Shown: positions 1 through 8,872 of the stretch, piece by piece | Position numbering within the stretch: position 1 is the first letter of the stretch | Layout: each line of letters opens with the position of its first letter | Origin: Alphaproteobacteria bacterium | GTDB taxonomy: Bacteria; Pseudomonadota; Alphaproteobacteria; Rhodobacterales; Rhodobacteraceae | Assembly (NCBI GenBank): GCA_003694465.1 | Contig: RFKM01000335.1 | Span: 1-11,585 of the forward strand | Direction: 5' to 3' | DNA: 11,585 nucleotides | Translations under genes and position numbers: made by a program | The notes under the pieces: generated by a model | The model's input: only the letters and a program-made list of their open reading frames with translations | What the model was told of the DNA's origin: nothing | Database searches by the model: none

Positions 1-454
1 AATTGATTTCGATCTGCGCCGATCCCCCGATCCGGATCGCGTCGATGAAGCCGCTGCCGCCGGTCAGGCTCGTGTCGCCGGCGAGCTTGATCAGGTCATG
101 ACTGCCGCTGCCCAGAACGAGGGTGTGGTTGCCGGTGCCCCCGATGATTCCGCTGATCGTCGTCGACTTCAGCGTGATGTTCGAGGCATGGCCGACATCG
201 AGCACGCCGATGGTCCGCCCACCGCCTGCGGTCTTGTCAATGAGGGTGGTGACGTTGTTGTCGTTCTTCGAGCCGACTTCGAGAGACTTGATCGTCCAGT
301 TCGACCCGCTCAGGGCAAACTTGGCCTGCAGCACCGCGGCCTTCTTCTCGTAGGTCTTGAAGAACGGGATTTCTCAGCCGACCCATTTGACGGCGCCGCC
401 GCCATAGAGCTTGACCTTGCCCTTGCCCTTCAGGGCCGCGGAATATTTCGTCAT
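1..454 (-). pseudogene. Gly/Thr/Ser-rich repeat-like protein, interrupted by in-frame TGA, 3' end outside window
   Basis: The minus-strand frame starts at ATG 454-452, with GGAG about 8 bases upstream, and reads MTKYSAALKGKGKVKLYGGG and on to codon 26. It meets TGA at 376-374 and then stays open for 124 more codons to the window edge. The continuation looks coding: Lys- and Ala-rich at first, then many Gly, Thr, Ser, Asn and Asp with alternating hydrophobics (for example ITLKSTTISGIIGG and HTLVLGSGSHDLIKLAG). This resembles secreted beta-helix or RTX-like proteins common in marine Rhodobacteraceae, but I see no clear GGxGxDxUx nonapeptide, so no function is assigned. A single TGG-to-TGA change would restore one frame with Trp at residue 27. 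It may be a pseudogene, a sequencing error, or a gene needing UGA readthrough. An internal GTG at 334-332 has only a poor ribosome site. Base composition looks somewhat less GC-rich than the neighbours, which fits an accessory gene. Plus-strand ORFs here lack comparable support. Confidence 0.55.
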
Positions 455-456
455 GA

Positions 457-525
457 AAAATCTCCAGTTTCAAAGCACATGGCGCCCAGACTAGCGGGCA
501 GCCCCCTGCAATGAAGGGAGATTTT
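457..525 (-). repeat. 9-bp inverted repeat pairing the bases after the prfB stop with the next gene's ribosome binding site
   Basis: AAAATCTCC at 457-465 is the exact reverse complement of GGAGATTTT at 517-525, with 51 bases between. In the minus-strand transcript the first arm begins one base after the prfB stop codon and the second arm contains the GGAG Shine-Dalgarno of the gene starting at 454. Pairing would hide that ribosome site in a readthrough prfB transcript. A ribosome stopping at the prfB stop would cover the first arm and free it. No compact GC hairpin plus T-run (intrinsic terminator) is visible in this 72-base gap. The regulatory role is inference. Confidence 0.4.
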
Positions 526-526
526 C

Positions 527-1648
527 TCAGCCCTCGGCTTCGTCGCGCTTCTTGCCGGCCATGCCCATGGCCAGCGTCGCCGCCATCAGCCCGTCGAGAT
601 CGCCGTCGAGCACGCCCTGCGTGTCGGAGGTCTCGTAGCCGGTGCGCAGGTCTTTCACCATCTGGTAGGGCTGCAGCACGTAAGAGCGGATCTGGTTGCC
701 CCAGCCGGCCTCGCCCTTGGCGGCATGGGCCTCGTTGATGGCCTCGTTGCGCTTGTCGAGCTCGAGCTGGTAGAGGCGCGATTTCAGCGCCTTCATGGCG
801 ATCTCGCGGTTCTGGTGCTGGGATTTTTCCGAGCTGGTCACCACGATGCCGGTGGGAAGGTGGGTGATGCGCACCGCCGAGTCGGTGGTGTTGACGTGCT
901 GGCCCCCGGCCCCGGACGAGCGGTAGGTGTCGATGCGGATGTCGTTCGGCTTGATCTCGATCTCGATATTGTCGTCGACCACCGGATAGACCCAGACCGA
1001 CGAGAACGAGGTGTGACGGCGCGCGGCCGAATCGTAGGGCGAGATGCGCACGAGGCGGTGCACGCCGCTTTCCGATTTCAGCCAGCCATAGGCGTTGCGC
1101 CCCGAAATCCGGTAGGTCGCCGACTTGATGCCCGCCTCGTCGCCCGGGGTTTCGCTCTCCAGTTCGACGTCATAGCCGTGGGCCTCGGCCCAGCGCACAT
1201 ACATGCGCGCCAGCATCGCCGCCCAGTCGCAGCTTTCGGTGCCGCCGGCGCCGGAATGCACCTCGAGAAAGGCGTCGTTGGCGTCGGCCTCGCCGTCGAG
1301 CAGGGCCTCGAGCTCGGCCGCCGCCGCCTTTTCCTTCAGCGCCGCGATCGCCGCCTCGGCCTCGGCGACCACCTCTTCGTCGCCCTCGGCCTCGCCCATC
1401 TCGATCAGCTCGATATTGTCGGACAGCTCCTGCGCCATCGCCCGGTAGGCCTCGACGGAATCCACCAGCGCCTGCCGCTCGCGCATCAGCTTCTGGGCGC
1501 GGGCCGGGTCGTTCCAGAGCTCCGGGTCTTCGGTCATGGCATTGAGCTCCTCGATCCGGTGATCGGCGGTGTCCATGCCGATCCGGGTTTCGAGAAGCTC
1601 CAGCGAGGACCGGATGGCCTCGATCTGTTTTTCGGTTTCCGCGCGCAT
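527..1648 (-). CDS. prfB: Peptide chain release factor 2 (RF2)
   Basis: RF2 recognises UGA and UAA stop codons in the ribosomal A site and triggers hydrolysis of peptidyl-tRNA. At 373 residues it has normal length. An N-terminal helical domain (about 1-110, including ELWNDP at 43-48) is followed by the stop-recognition domain, with tripeptide S203-P204-Y205 inside RISPYDSAARRHTSF. The catalytic GGQ motif is at 248-250 (SGAGGQHVNTTDSAVR). RF2 of E. coli has SPF at the anticodon-like site; Tyr for Phe is a conservative change. The frame is continuous from ATG 1648, with no in-frame TGA, so the +1 frameshift autoregulation known from E. coli prfB is absent here. An AGGGC purine run 5 to 10 bases upstream supports the start. 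It lies 64 bases downstream of aglK on the same strand, with a candidate promoter of its own in that gap. Confidence 0.97.
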   Translation of the reverse strand: MRAETEKQIEAIRSSLELLETRIGMDTADHRIEELNAMTEDPELWNDPARAQKLMRERQALVDSVEAYRAMAQELSDNIELIEMGEAEGDEEVVAEAEAAIAALKEKAAAAELEALLDGEADANDAFLEVHSGAGGTESCDWAAMLARMYVRWAEAHGYDVELESETPGDEAGIKSATYRISGRNAYGWLKSESGVHRLVRISPYDSAARRHTSFSSVWVYPVVDDNIEIEIKPNDIRIDTYRSSGAGGQHVNTTDSAVRITHLPTGIVVTSSEKSQHQNREIAMKALKSRLYQLELDKRNEAINEAHAAKGEAGWGNQIRSYVLQPYQMVKDLRTGYETSDTQGVLDGDLDGLMAATLAMGMAGKKRDEAEG

Positions 1649-1677
1649 GATTGCCCTGCCCTGTTCCGTGCCCCGAG

Positions 1678-1706
1678 CATGTATCGCCCCGCGCGCCGCG
1701 GTTCAA
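1678..1706 (-). promoter_or_regulatory. Candidate prfB promoter
   Basis: In the aglK-prfB gap the minus strand carries TTGAAC (1706-1701), a 17-base spacer and TACATG (1683-1678). The match is four of six to TTGACA but only three of six to TATAAT. Transcription would begin near 1671 and give a leader of about 23 bases holding the prfB ribosome site. A housekeeping gene behind a sugar-induced operon would be expected to have its own promoter, which supports the idea, but the -10 match is weak. No intrinsic terminator is visible after aglK. Confidence 0.3.
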
Positions 1707-1712
1707 GCGGCC

Positions 1713-2807
<1,095 letters not shown>

Positions 2808-2819
2808 CTCGCCCTCCCC

Positions 2820-4493
<1,674 letters not shown>

Positions 4494-4500
4494 GTCTGCC

Positions 4501-5652
4501 TCACTTGACCGAGCCGGCCAGAAGGCCGCGCACGAGATAACGTTGCATGGTGAAGAACACCACCAGCGGCACCGCGATCGAGACGAAGGCCGCCGTGGCG
4601 AGAATTTCCCAGTTGCCGCCCCGCGTGCCCAGAAGCTCGACGATCTGGTTCGTCATCACCGTGGTCTCGCCGGTGGCGTCGATCAGGAACACCTTGGCCA
4701 CGAGCAGGTCGTTCCAGACCCACAGGAACTGGAAGATGGCAAAGCTCGCCAGCGCCGGGAAGCTCAGCGGCAGGATGATCCGGGTGAAGATCTGGAAGTC
4801 GGTCGCCCCGTCGACGCGGGCGTTCTCGATGATGTCGCGCGGAAGGCCGACCATGTAGTTGCGCAAGAGATAGATCGCCAGCGGCAGGCCGAAGCCCGTA
4901 TGCGCCGCCCATGTGCCGAGGTAGCCCTTGCCGATGCCGATATCGAGGTGCAGCTTCAGAAGCGGAATGAGCGCCAGTTGCAGCGGCACGACCAGCAGCG
5001 CCACCACGAAGGCGATCAGCAGCCCGCGGCCGGGAAAGTCCATCCACGCCAGCGCATAGGCGGCGAAGGCGGCAAAGGCGATGGGGATGATCGTCGCCGG
5101 GATCGTCACCGTCAGGGTGTTGAAGAAGGCCTTGGCCATCGAGTCGGTGGAATCGCCGGAAAACAGCACCTTGCGGTAATTGTCGAGGGTAAAGACCGGC
5201 GGCATCGTGGCGGTGGCGAAAACCCTCTGGCCGCGCCCGGAAATCTGCTCGGCATCGCCCTGCCACAGGTAGTCGCCATTGGCCGCGACGGTGATCGTCG
5301 CCCCGTCGCGCAGGGTGGCCGTCTCGCCGGGGGCATAGGCATCGACGGCGCGCGAGGAGACGCCCCAGGAGCTGATCGTCGCCGGGGCGGTGTCGGCAAA
5401 GAGGTTGCCCTCGACCACGTAGACCCCATCGCGCAGCACCCGCGCCTCGTCCGGGTCGGCGGTGCGCAGAACGAGGTTCTGCTCCGAGGGCAGCAGCGCC
5501 TTCCACCAGCCCGAGGTGGCGATCTGGTCGGCGGTGCGGAAGGAACTGACGAAAAGCCCCAGCGTCGGCACCACCCAGAGCACCACAAGGGCCAGGACGG
5601 AAATGTTCACCGCCCAGGAAAGCCGCGTCCGGTTGCCGGCGATATTGTCCAT
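4501..5652 (-). CDS. aglG: Alpha-glucoside ABC transporter permease AglG
   Basis: This is one of the two inner-membrane subunits of the importer (MalG-like). The first membrane segment is at about 13-35, followed by a long hydrophilic stretch (about 45-165) that should lie in the periplasm, then five more hydrophobic segments in the permease core (about 175-205, 209-232, 250-266, 297-312 and 352-370). The cytoplasmic EAA loop that docks on AglK is ENARVDGATDFQIFTRIILP at 276-295. From memory, AglG proteins of about 380 residues with this large first loop are usual, so the length of 383 is normal although longer than E. coli MalG. The C-terminal segment RYLVRGLLAGSVK is typical of this permease class. 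A GGAGG ribosome site in the 12-base gap after aglF supports the start. Confidence 0.92.
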   Translation of the reverse strand: MDNIAGNRTRLSWAVNISVLALVVLWVVPTLGLFVSSFRTADQIATSGWWKALLPSEQNLVLRTADPDEARVLRDGVYVVEGNLFADTAPATISSWGVSSRAVDAYAPGETATLRDGATITVAANGDYLWQGDAEQISGRGQRVFATATMPPVFTLDNYRKVLFSGDSTDSMAKAFFNTLTVTIPATIIPIAFAAFAAYALAWMDFPGRGLLIAFVVALLVVPLQLALIPLLKLHLDIGIGKGYLGTWAAHTGFGLPLAIYLLRNYMVGLPRDIIENARVDGATDFQIFTRIILPLSFPALASFAIFQFLWVWNDLLVAKVFLIDATGETTVMTNQIVELLGTRGGNWEILATAAFVSIAVPLVVFFTMQRYLVRGLLAGSVK

Positions 5653-5664
5653 CTTCCGCCCTCC

Positions 5665-7194
5665 TCAGCGCATCTCGCGGCGCGCGTTGCGCACGTTCCA
5701 GATCAGGATCGGCGTGACCAGCAGCATGATGACGATCGCCGAGGCCGAGCCCACCCCCCAGTCGGAGGCGCGGAACAGCTTGTCATACATGTAGTTGGCC
5801 AGAACCTGCGTTTCCCATTGCCCGTTGGTCATGGCAAAGACGATGTCGAAGATCTTCAGCACCGTCAGCGTGATCGTCGTCCAGACCACGAGGATCGTGC
5901 CCGAGATCTGCGGCACCTTGATGCGGAAGAAGATCTGGAACGGGTTGGCCCCGTCGACGATCGCCGCCTCGATGGTCTCTTCCGGGATGCCGCGCAGGGC
6001 GGCGGAGAGAATGACCATGGCAAAGCCGGTCTGAATCCAGATCAGGACGACCATCAGGAAGAAGTTGTTCCACGGGATCAGCGTCAGCCAGGTTTGCGGA
6101 TGCCCCCCCAGCGCCGCCACCACGGCGTTCAGGATGCCGATCTGCTCGGTGCCCTCGGGGCGGAAGTCATAAACCAGCTTCCAGATCACCGAGGCGCCGA
6201 CGAAGCTGATCGCCATCGGCATGAAGATCAGCGACTTGACGATGTTGCCCCAGGAAAGCCGGTCGGTCAGCTGCGCGACCAGCAGGCCCAGCGCCGTCGA
6301 GGCCGCCGGCACCACCAGCAGCCAGAAGAAGTTGTTGCGCATCGCCTCCCAGAATTTCGGCTCGGCCAGCATCTGCCGGTAATTCGCCAGCCCCGCCCAT
6401 TCATAGACAAAGGCCACCGGCCCGTCAGACAGGAAGACCCGCTCGGTCAGGCTCAGGCGCAGCGTCTCGTAAACCGGATAGGCAAGGTAGAGCCCGAGGG
6501 CGAACAGCGCCGGAAACAGGAAGAACCACGGCCGCAGCGCCGCGGCATTGTTGACATTGTCGCCGACGCTGGCGGCCGGCAGCAGCTGGCCCTGGGCGCG
6601 CAGGGACCGCGCCACTTCCCACAGCGCCACGGCAAGCCCGACGACGGTGATGAGCGTCAGCACCCCCCAATGGGCGCCGAAACTGGCCACCATCCGCGCC
6701 AGCAGCGCCAGCCCGAGCCCGCCGAACAGCAGCCACACCGCCCCCCGGCCGCGCGCCAACACCGCCGAAAGCACGATCCGCCCGAAGGCCACCAGCAGGA
6801 TGAAGGCGAGCACGAAGGCCGCATAGCCCACCACCGCCAGCGCCAGCGCCACCGCCATCAGCATCAGCCCGGTCAGAAAGCTCGCCACCCCGGCCCAGAA
6901 GGCTGCCAGCGACGGGCTTGCGCCGATCATGCCGAGGTCGGCCACCCCGGCCTGGAAAAAGCGCAGCCCGACGCCCATCCACGGCACCACCACCGACAGC
7001 ACGAAATAGCCCAGCACCGGCGCCGCGACCAGCAGCGCCAGCCCGAGGCGCGCCCGCCGACGCCCGTCCTCGGCATCGAAGTCGCGGCGCGGAAAGATGA
7101 AACGGTCGAGAAACAGGTTCGAGAAATAGTAGTAGCCGAGTGCGCCGCTCACCACGATCGTGACGACGATCAACCCCTGCACTGCCGGATGCAT
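5665..7194 (-). CDS. aglF: Alpha-glucoside ABC transporter permease AglF with long extra membrane region
   Basis: This is the MalF-like inner-membrane subunit that pairs with AglG. The permease core spans about 215-509: RPWFFLFPALFALGLYLAYP, further hydrophobic segments near 287-307, 318-340, 376-398, 430-452 and 483-500, and the EAA loop EAAIVDGANPFQIFFRIKVP at 409-428. The first 35 residues also look like the normal AglF N terminus (FSNLFLDRFIFP). Between them, about 36-210 holds four or five extra strongly hydrophobic segments (near 50-71, 96-116, 117-143, 151-170 and 176-192) that I do not expect in this family, whose members are usually about 330 residues; this protein has 509. The start is firm: a GGAGGAGGA ribosome site precedes ATG 7194. 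The extra region is in frame, with codon use like the rest. Its function is unknown. Confidence 0.9.
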   Translation of the reverse strand: MHPAVQGLIVVTIVVSGALGYYYFSNLFLDRFIFPRRDFDAEDGRRRARLGLALLVAAPVLGYFVLSVVVPWMGVGLRFFQAGVADLGMIGASPSLAAFWAGVASFLTGLMLMAVALALAVVGYAAFVLAFILLVAFGRIVLSAVLARGRGAVWLLFGGLGLALLARMVASFGAHWGVLTLITVVGLAVALWEVARSLRAQGQLLPAASVGDNVNNAAALRPWFFLFPALFALGLYLAYPVYETLRLSLTERVFLSDGPVAFVYEWAGLANYRQMLAEPKFWEAMRNNFFWLLVVPAASTALGLLVAQLTDRLSWGNIVKSLIFMPMAISFVGASVIWKLVYDFRPEGTEQIGILNAVVAALGGHPQTWLTLIPWNNFFLMVVLIWIQTGFAMVILSAALRGIPEETIEAAIVDGANPFQIFFRIKVPQISGTILVVWTTITLTVLKIFDIVFAMTNGQWETQVLANYMYDKLFRASDWGVGSASAIVIMLLVTPILIWNVRNARREMR

Positions 7195-7215
7195 GGCTCC
7201 TCCTCCCGCGCCTTT

Positions 7216-7260
7216 CCGAAGCCGAGATGCCTGCCGGTGCCGGGGGCACGCCCGCTTCGG
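7216..7260 (-). repeat. Second, weaker inverted repeat in the aglE-aglF gap
   Basis: CCGAAGC at 7216-7222 and GCTTCGG at 7254-7260 are exact 7-base inverted copies. Inside them GTGCC (7237-7241) and GGCAC (7245-7249) form a 5-bp hairpin with a 3-base loop. In the minus-strand mRNA this structure would sit between the stem-loop at 7271-7296 and the aglF ribosome site. It may add to transcript stability or slow nucleases. In such GC-rich DNA short repeats also occur by chance. Confidence 0.3.
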
Positions 7261-7270
7261 TGAAAGAAAG

Positions 7271-7296
7271 GGGGAGCCCGGCGCACCGGACCCCCC
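7271..7296 (-). other. Intercistronic stem-loop between aglE and aglF
   Basis: On the minus strand GGGGGGTCCGG (7296-7286) pairs with CCGGGCTCCCC (7281-7271) around the loop TGCG. This gives an 11-bp stem with two G-U pairs, followed by CTTTCTTT. It begins 20 bases after the aglE stop. In operons of this kind, a hairpin behind the binding-protein gene commonly protects the upstream mRNA and lets some polymerase stop, so that the binding protein is made in excess of the permeases. The T-tract is broken by a C, so I read it as a partial terminator or stabiliser rather than a full terminator. Confidence 0.6.
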
Positions 7297-7316
7297 GATT
7301 TTGCGGCGTCAGCCGA

Positions 7317-8585
7317 TCACTTGATCGCGTCCCAGCTGGCCTGGACCTCCTTGGCCACCTCGTCGGCGCTCTTGCCGCCGACATAGTCGACCATGCCGGT
7401 CCAGAAGCTGCCCGCGCCCACGGCGCCCGGCATCAGGTCGGAACCGTCGAAGCGGAAGGTGGTCGCGTTCAGAAGAATGTCGTTCATCTTCTTCAGCGTC
7501 GGGTCGGAGAACTTCGAGGTGTCCACGCCCTTGAACGGGGTCAGGAAGCCCTTGCGCGCCATCCAGGTTTCATGCGCTTCCGGGGTTTTCAGGAAGTCGA
7601 TGAACTCGTGGGCCACCGGGCTGTCGTTGGTGATCGTCCAGGTCGTGCCGGCGCCCAGCACCGGGGTGCCGAGGTCCTTGTCGGCATAGGCCGGGAAGTA
7701 GAAGAAATCGACATCCTCACCCACCTTGGTGCCTTCCGGGAAGAAGGCCGGGATGAACGAGGCCTGGCGGTGCATGTAGCACTGCGGCGGCGAGGAGAAC
7801 AGGCCCTTCGGGCTGTCGCGGAAGTCGGTCGAGGCCACCGCCCCGGCGCCGCCGGCAACGAAGGCGTCGTTCTTGGCGAACCAGCCGAATTCGTCGATCG
7901 CGGCAACAATGCGCGGATCATCGAAGGGGATCTCGTTCTTCACCCAGGCGTCATAGACTTCCGGCGGCTGGGTGCGCAGCAGGAGGTCTTCGACCCAGTC
8001 GGTCGCCGGCCAGCCGGTGGCCGCGCCGGAGCCGAGGCCGATGCACCACGGGGTGCCGCCGTCGGCGACGATCTGCTCGGTCAGCGCCTTGAGCTCTTCC
8101 ATCGTCTTCGGCACTTCGTAGCCGGCATCCTCGAAGTTTTCCGGCACGTACCAGACCAGCGACTTCACGTCGTTCTTGAACGGGAAGCCGTAGAAGGCCT
8201 TGGTGCCATCGGGTCCGGCATAGGTGCCGAGATCGACCCACGACGGGCCGGCGGCGTAGTTCTCGGCCACCCAGTCGGCGGTCTCCTGCCCCAGCGGGGT
8301 GAGGAAGCCGCGGGCAGCCATGTCGGCCGCGAGGCCCGGCTGCGGGAAGGCGGCGATGTTGGCGGCCGAACCGGCCTCGAGATCGACGACGATCTGCTGC
8401 TCGAAGCTGTCCGAGCCGACATAGCGCACGTCATGGCCGGTCTTGTCGGCAAACACCTTCAGAACCGCCTCGACGCTTTCCTGGTCGGGGCCAAGCCAGG
8501 GACCGAAGACCGTCAGCTGGTCGGCGGCGGCGAAGCCCGTCGAAAGCGCCAGCACCGCGACGCCGGTGAAAAGGGTCTGTTTCAT
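7317..8585 (-). CDS. aglE: Alpha-glucoside periplasmic binding protein AglE
   Basis: This extracellular solute-binding protein (family 1, MalE-like) should deliver alpha-glucosides to AglF/AglG. The N terminus has a Sec signal peptide: Lys2, a hydrophobic stretch (5-18), then AAA before Asp22, giving a probable cut after Ala21. There is no lipobox Cys, so a soluble periplasmic protein is expected. The mature part begins DQLTVFGPWLGPDQESVEAV, and the whole protein is 422 residues, a usual length. It is rich in Trp and other aromatics (for example WLGPDQ, WPATDWVED), as sugar-binding clefts often are. Two cysteines, in PWCIGLG and PQCYMHR, could form a disulfide in the periplasm. It is the first gene of the operon. 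GGAGG lies 11 bases before the ATG. The substrate is inferred from the neighbouring aglA. Confidence 0.92.
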   Translation of the reverse strand: MKQTLFTGVAVLALSTGFAAADQLTVFGPWLGPDQESVEAVLKVFADKTGHDVRYVGSDSFEQQIVVDLEAGSAANIAAFPQPGLAADMAARGFLTPLGQETADWVAENYAAGPSWVDLGTYAGPDGTKAFYGFPFKNDVKSLVWYVPENFEDAGYEVPKTMEELKALTEQIVADGGTPWCIGLGSGAATGWPATDWVEDLLLRTQPPEVYDAWVKNEIPFDDPRIVAAIDEFGWFAKNDAFVAGGAGAVASTDFRDSPKGLFSSPPQCYMHRQASFIPAFFPEGTKVGEDVDFFYFPAYADKDLGTPVLGAGTTWTITNDSPVAHEFIDFLKTPEAHETWMARKGFLTPFKGVDTSKFSDPTLKKMNDILLNATTFRFDGSDLMPGAVGAGSFWTGMVDYVGGKSADEVAKEVQASWDAIK

Positions 8586-8666
8586 GTTGTCTGTATCCTC
8601 CCAGATCTGCGCCGGAACTGGCGCGCAACAATCCTTTGGCCTGACGGGAGCACGCGACTCATCCGC

Positions 8667-8680
8667 TCAAACCGCTTTGG
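8667..8680. promoter_or_regulatory. AglR operator O1, at the aglE promoter
   Basis: TCAAACCGCTTTGG holds CAAACCGCTTTG (8668-8679), one base away from the perfect palindrome at 8823-8834. It lies 8 bases downstream of the candidate aglE -10 box, so it would cover the first transcribed bases. The central CpG matches the LacI-family pattern, in which the hinge helix inserts a Leu at the centre. Binding by AglR is inferred from position, symmetry and the second copy. Confidence 0.7.
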
Positions 8681-8688
8681 ACGCCGCA

Positions 8689-8717
8689 AGGGTGCCGGAA
8701 CGGGCCGCCCCTGTCAA
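8689..8717 (-). promoter_or_regulatory. Promoter of the aglEFGAK operon
   Basis: The minus strand has a perfect TTGACA -35 box (8717-8712), a 17-base spacer and CACCCT (8694-8689) at the -10 position. The -10 match is poor, which is common for regulated promoters in GC-rich alphaproteobacteria. Transcription would start near 8682, giving a leader of about 97 bases before the aglE ATG, with operator O1 at its start. Confidence 0.5.
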
Positions 8718-8754
8718 TCATTTCCACCGGAAAAGTCCTGATCGGCCGCGCGCT

Positions 8755-8772
8755 TATTCGGATTTCCGAATA
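8755..8772. promoter_or_regulatory. 18-bp palindrome, candidate site for a second regulator
   Basis: TATTCGGATTTCCGAATA has two perfect 8-base arms around a central TT. It is unlike the AglR operators and lies between the two divergent promoters, about 38 bases upstream of the aglE -35 box and 20 bases upstream of the aglR -35 box. It should be outside both transcripts, so it is likely a DNA site rather than an RNA hairpin. Its centre is near -62 for aglR and near -82 for aglE if the predicted starts hold, which are positions typical of activators. The binding protein is unknown. Confidence 0.45.
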
Positions 8773-8791
8773 TGATCGCGCAGTTTGGACG

Positions 8792-8819
8792 TTGCGAAAA
8801 TCTTCATCTCTTGTAGATT
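8792..8819 (+). promoter_or_regulatory. Promoter of the aglR-bgl-glk operon
   Basis: TTGCGA (8792-8797), a 16-base spacer and TAGATT (8814-8819) each match the sigma-70 consensus at four of six positions. Transcription would start near 8826, inside operator O2, which suggests that AglR represses its own operon. The candidate lies in the most AT-rich part of the control region. Confidence 0.45.
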
Positions 8820-8821
8820 GT

Positions 8822-8835
8822 TCAAACCGGTTTGG
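8822..8835. promoter_or_regulatory. AglR operator O2, at the aglR promoter
   Basis: TCAAACCGGTTTGG contains the perfect 12-base palindrome CAAACCGGTTTG (8823-8834) with a central CpG, as expected for a LacI-family site. It begins 3 bases after the candidate -10 box of aglR and shares 13 of 14 bases with O1. The centres of the two sites are 155 bp apart, close enough for a DNA loop bridged by one tetramer or for two independent dimers. Confidence 0.75.
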
Positions 8836-8872
8836 GCCTTTCGCCGCCGTTTGCCAAGGAGACCCCCCGCCG

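Noticed and set aside
481..510. A possible intrinsic terminator after prfB
   Set aside because: Only a 4- to 5-bp GC stem can be drawn and no T-run follows it in the direction of transcription.
98..514. A 138-codon plus-strand open frame opposite the interrupted gene at the left edge
   Set aside because: The minus frame has a clear Shine-Dalgarno and a consistent repeat-like composition. The plus frame shows neither and would end against prfB.
7227..8741. A 504-codon plus-strand open frame opposite aglE
   Set aside because: It is antisense to a clear signal-peptide-bearing binding protein and runs into the aglE promoter and operator.
8781..8791. A third AglR site suggested by CAGTTTGGACG, which shares a half-site with both operators
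   Set aside because: Only one half matches. The left half TCAAACC is absent, so it is not a full site, although weak binding cannot be excluded.
8792..8872. A 27-codon upstream extension of aglR starting at ATG 8792
   Set aside because: It lacks a ribosome site, would place the promoter and operator O2 inside the coding region, and adds residues before the conserved LacI-family start.
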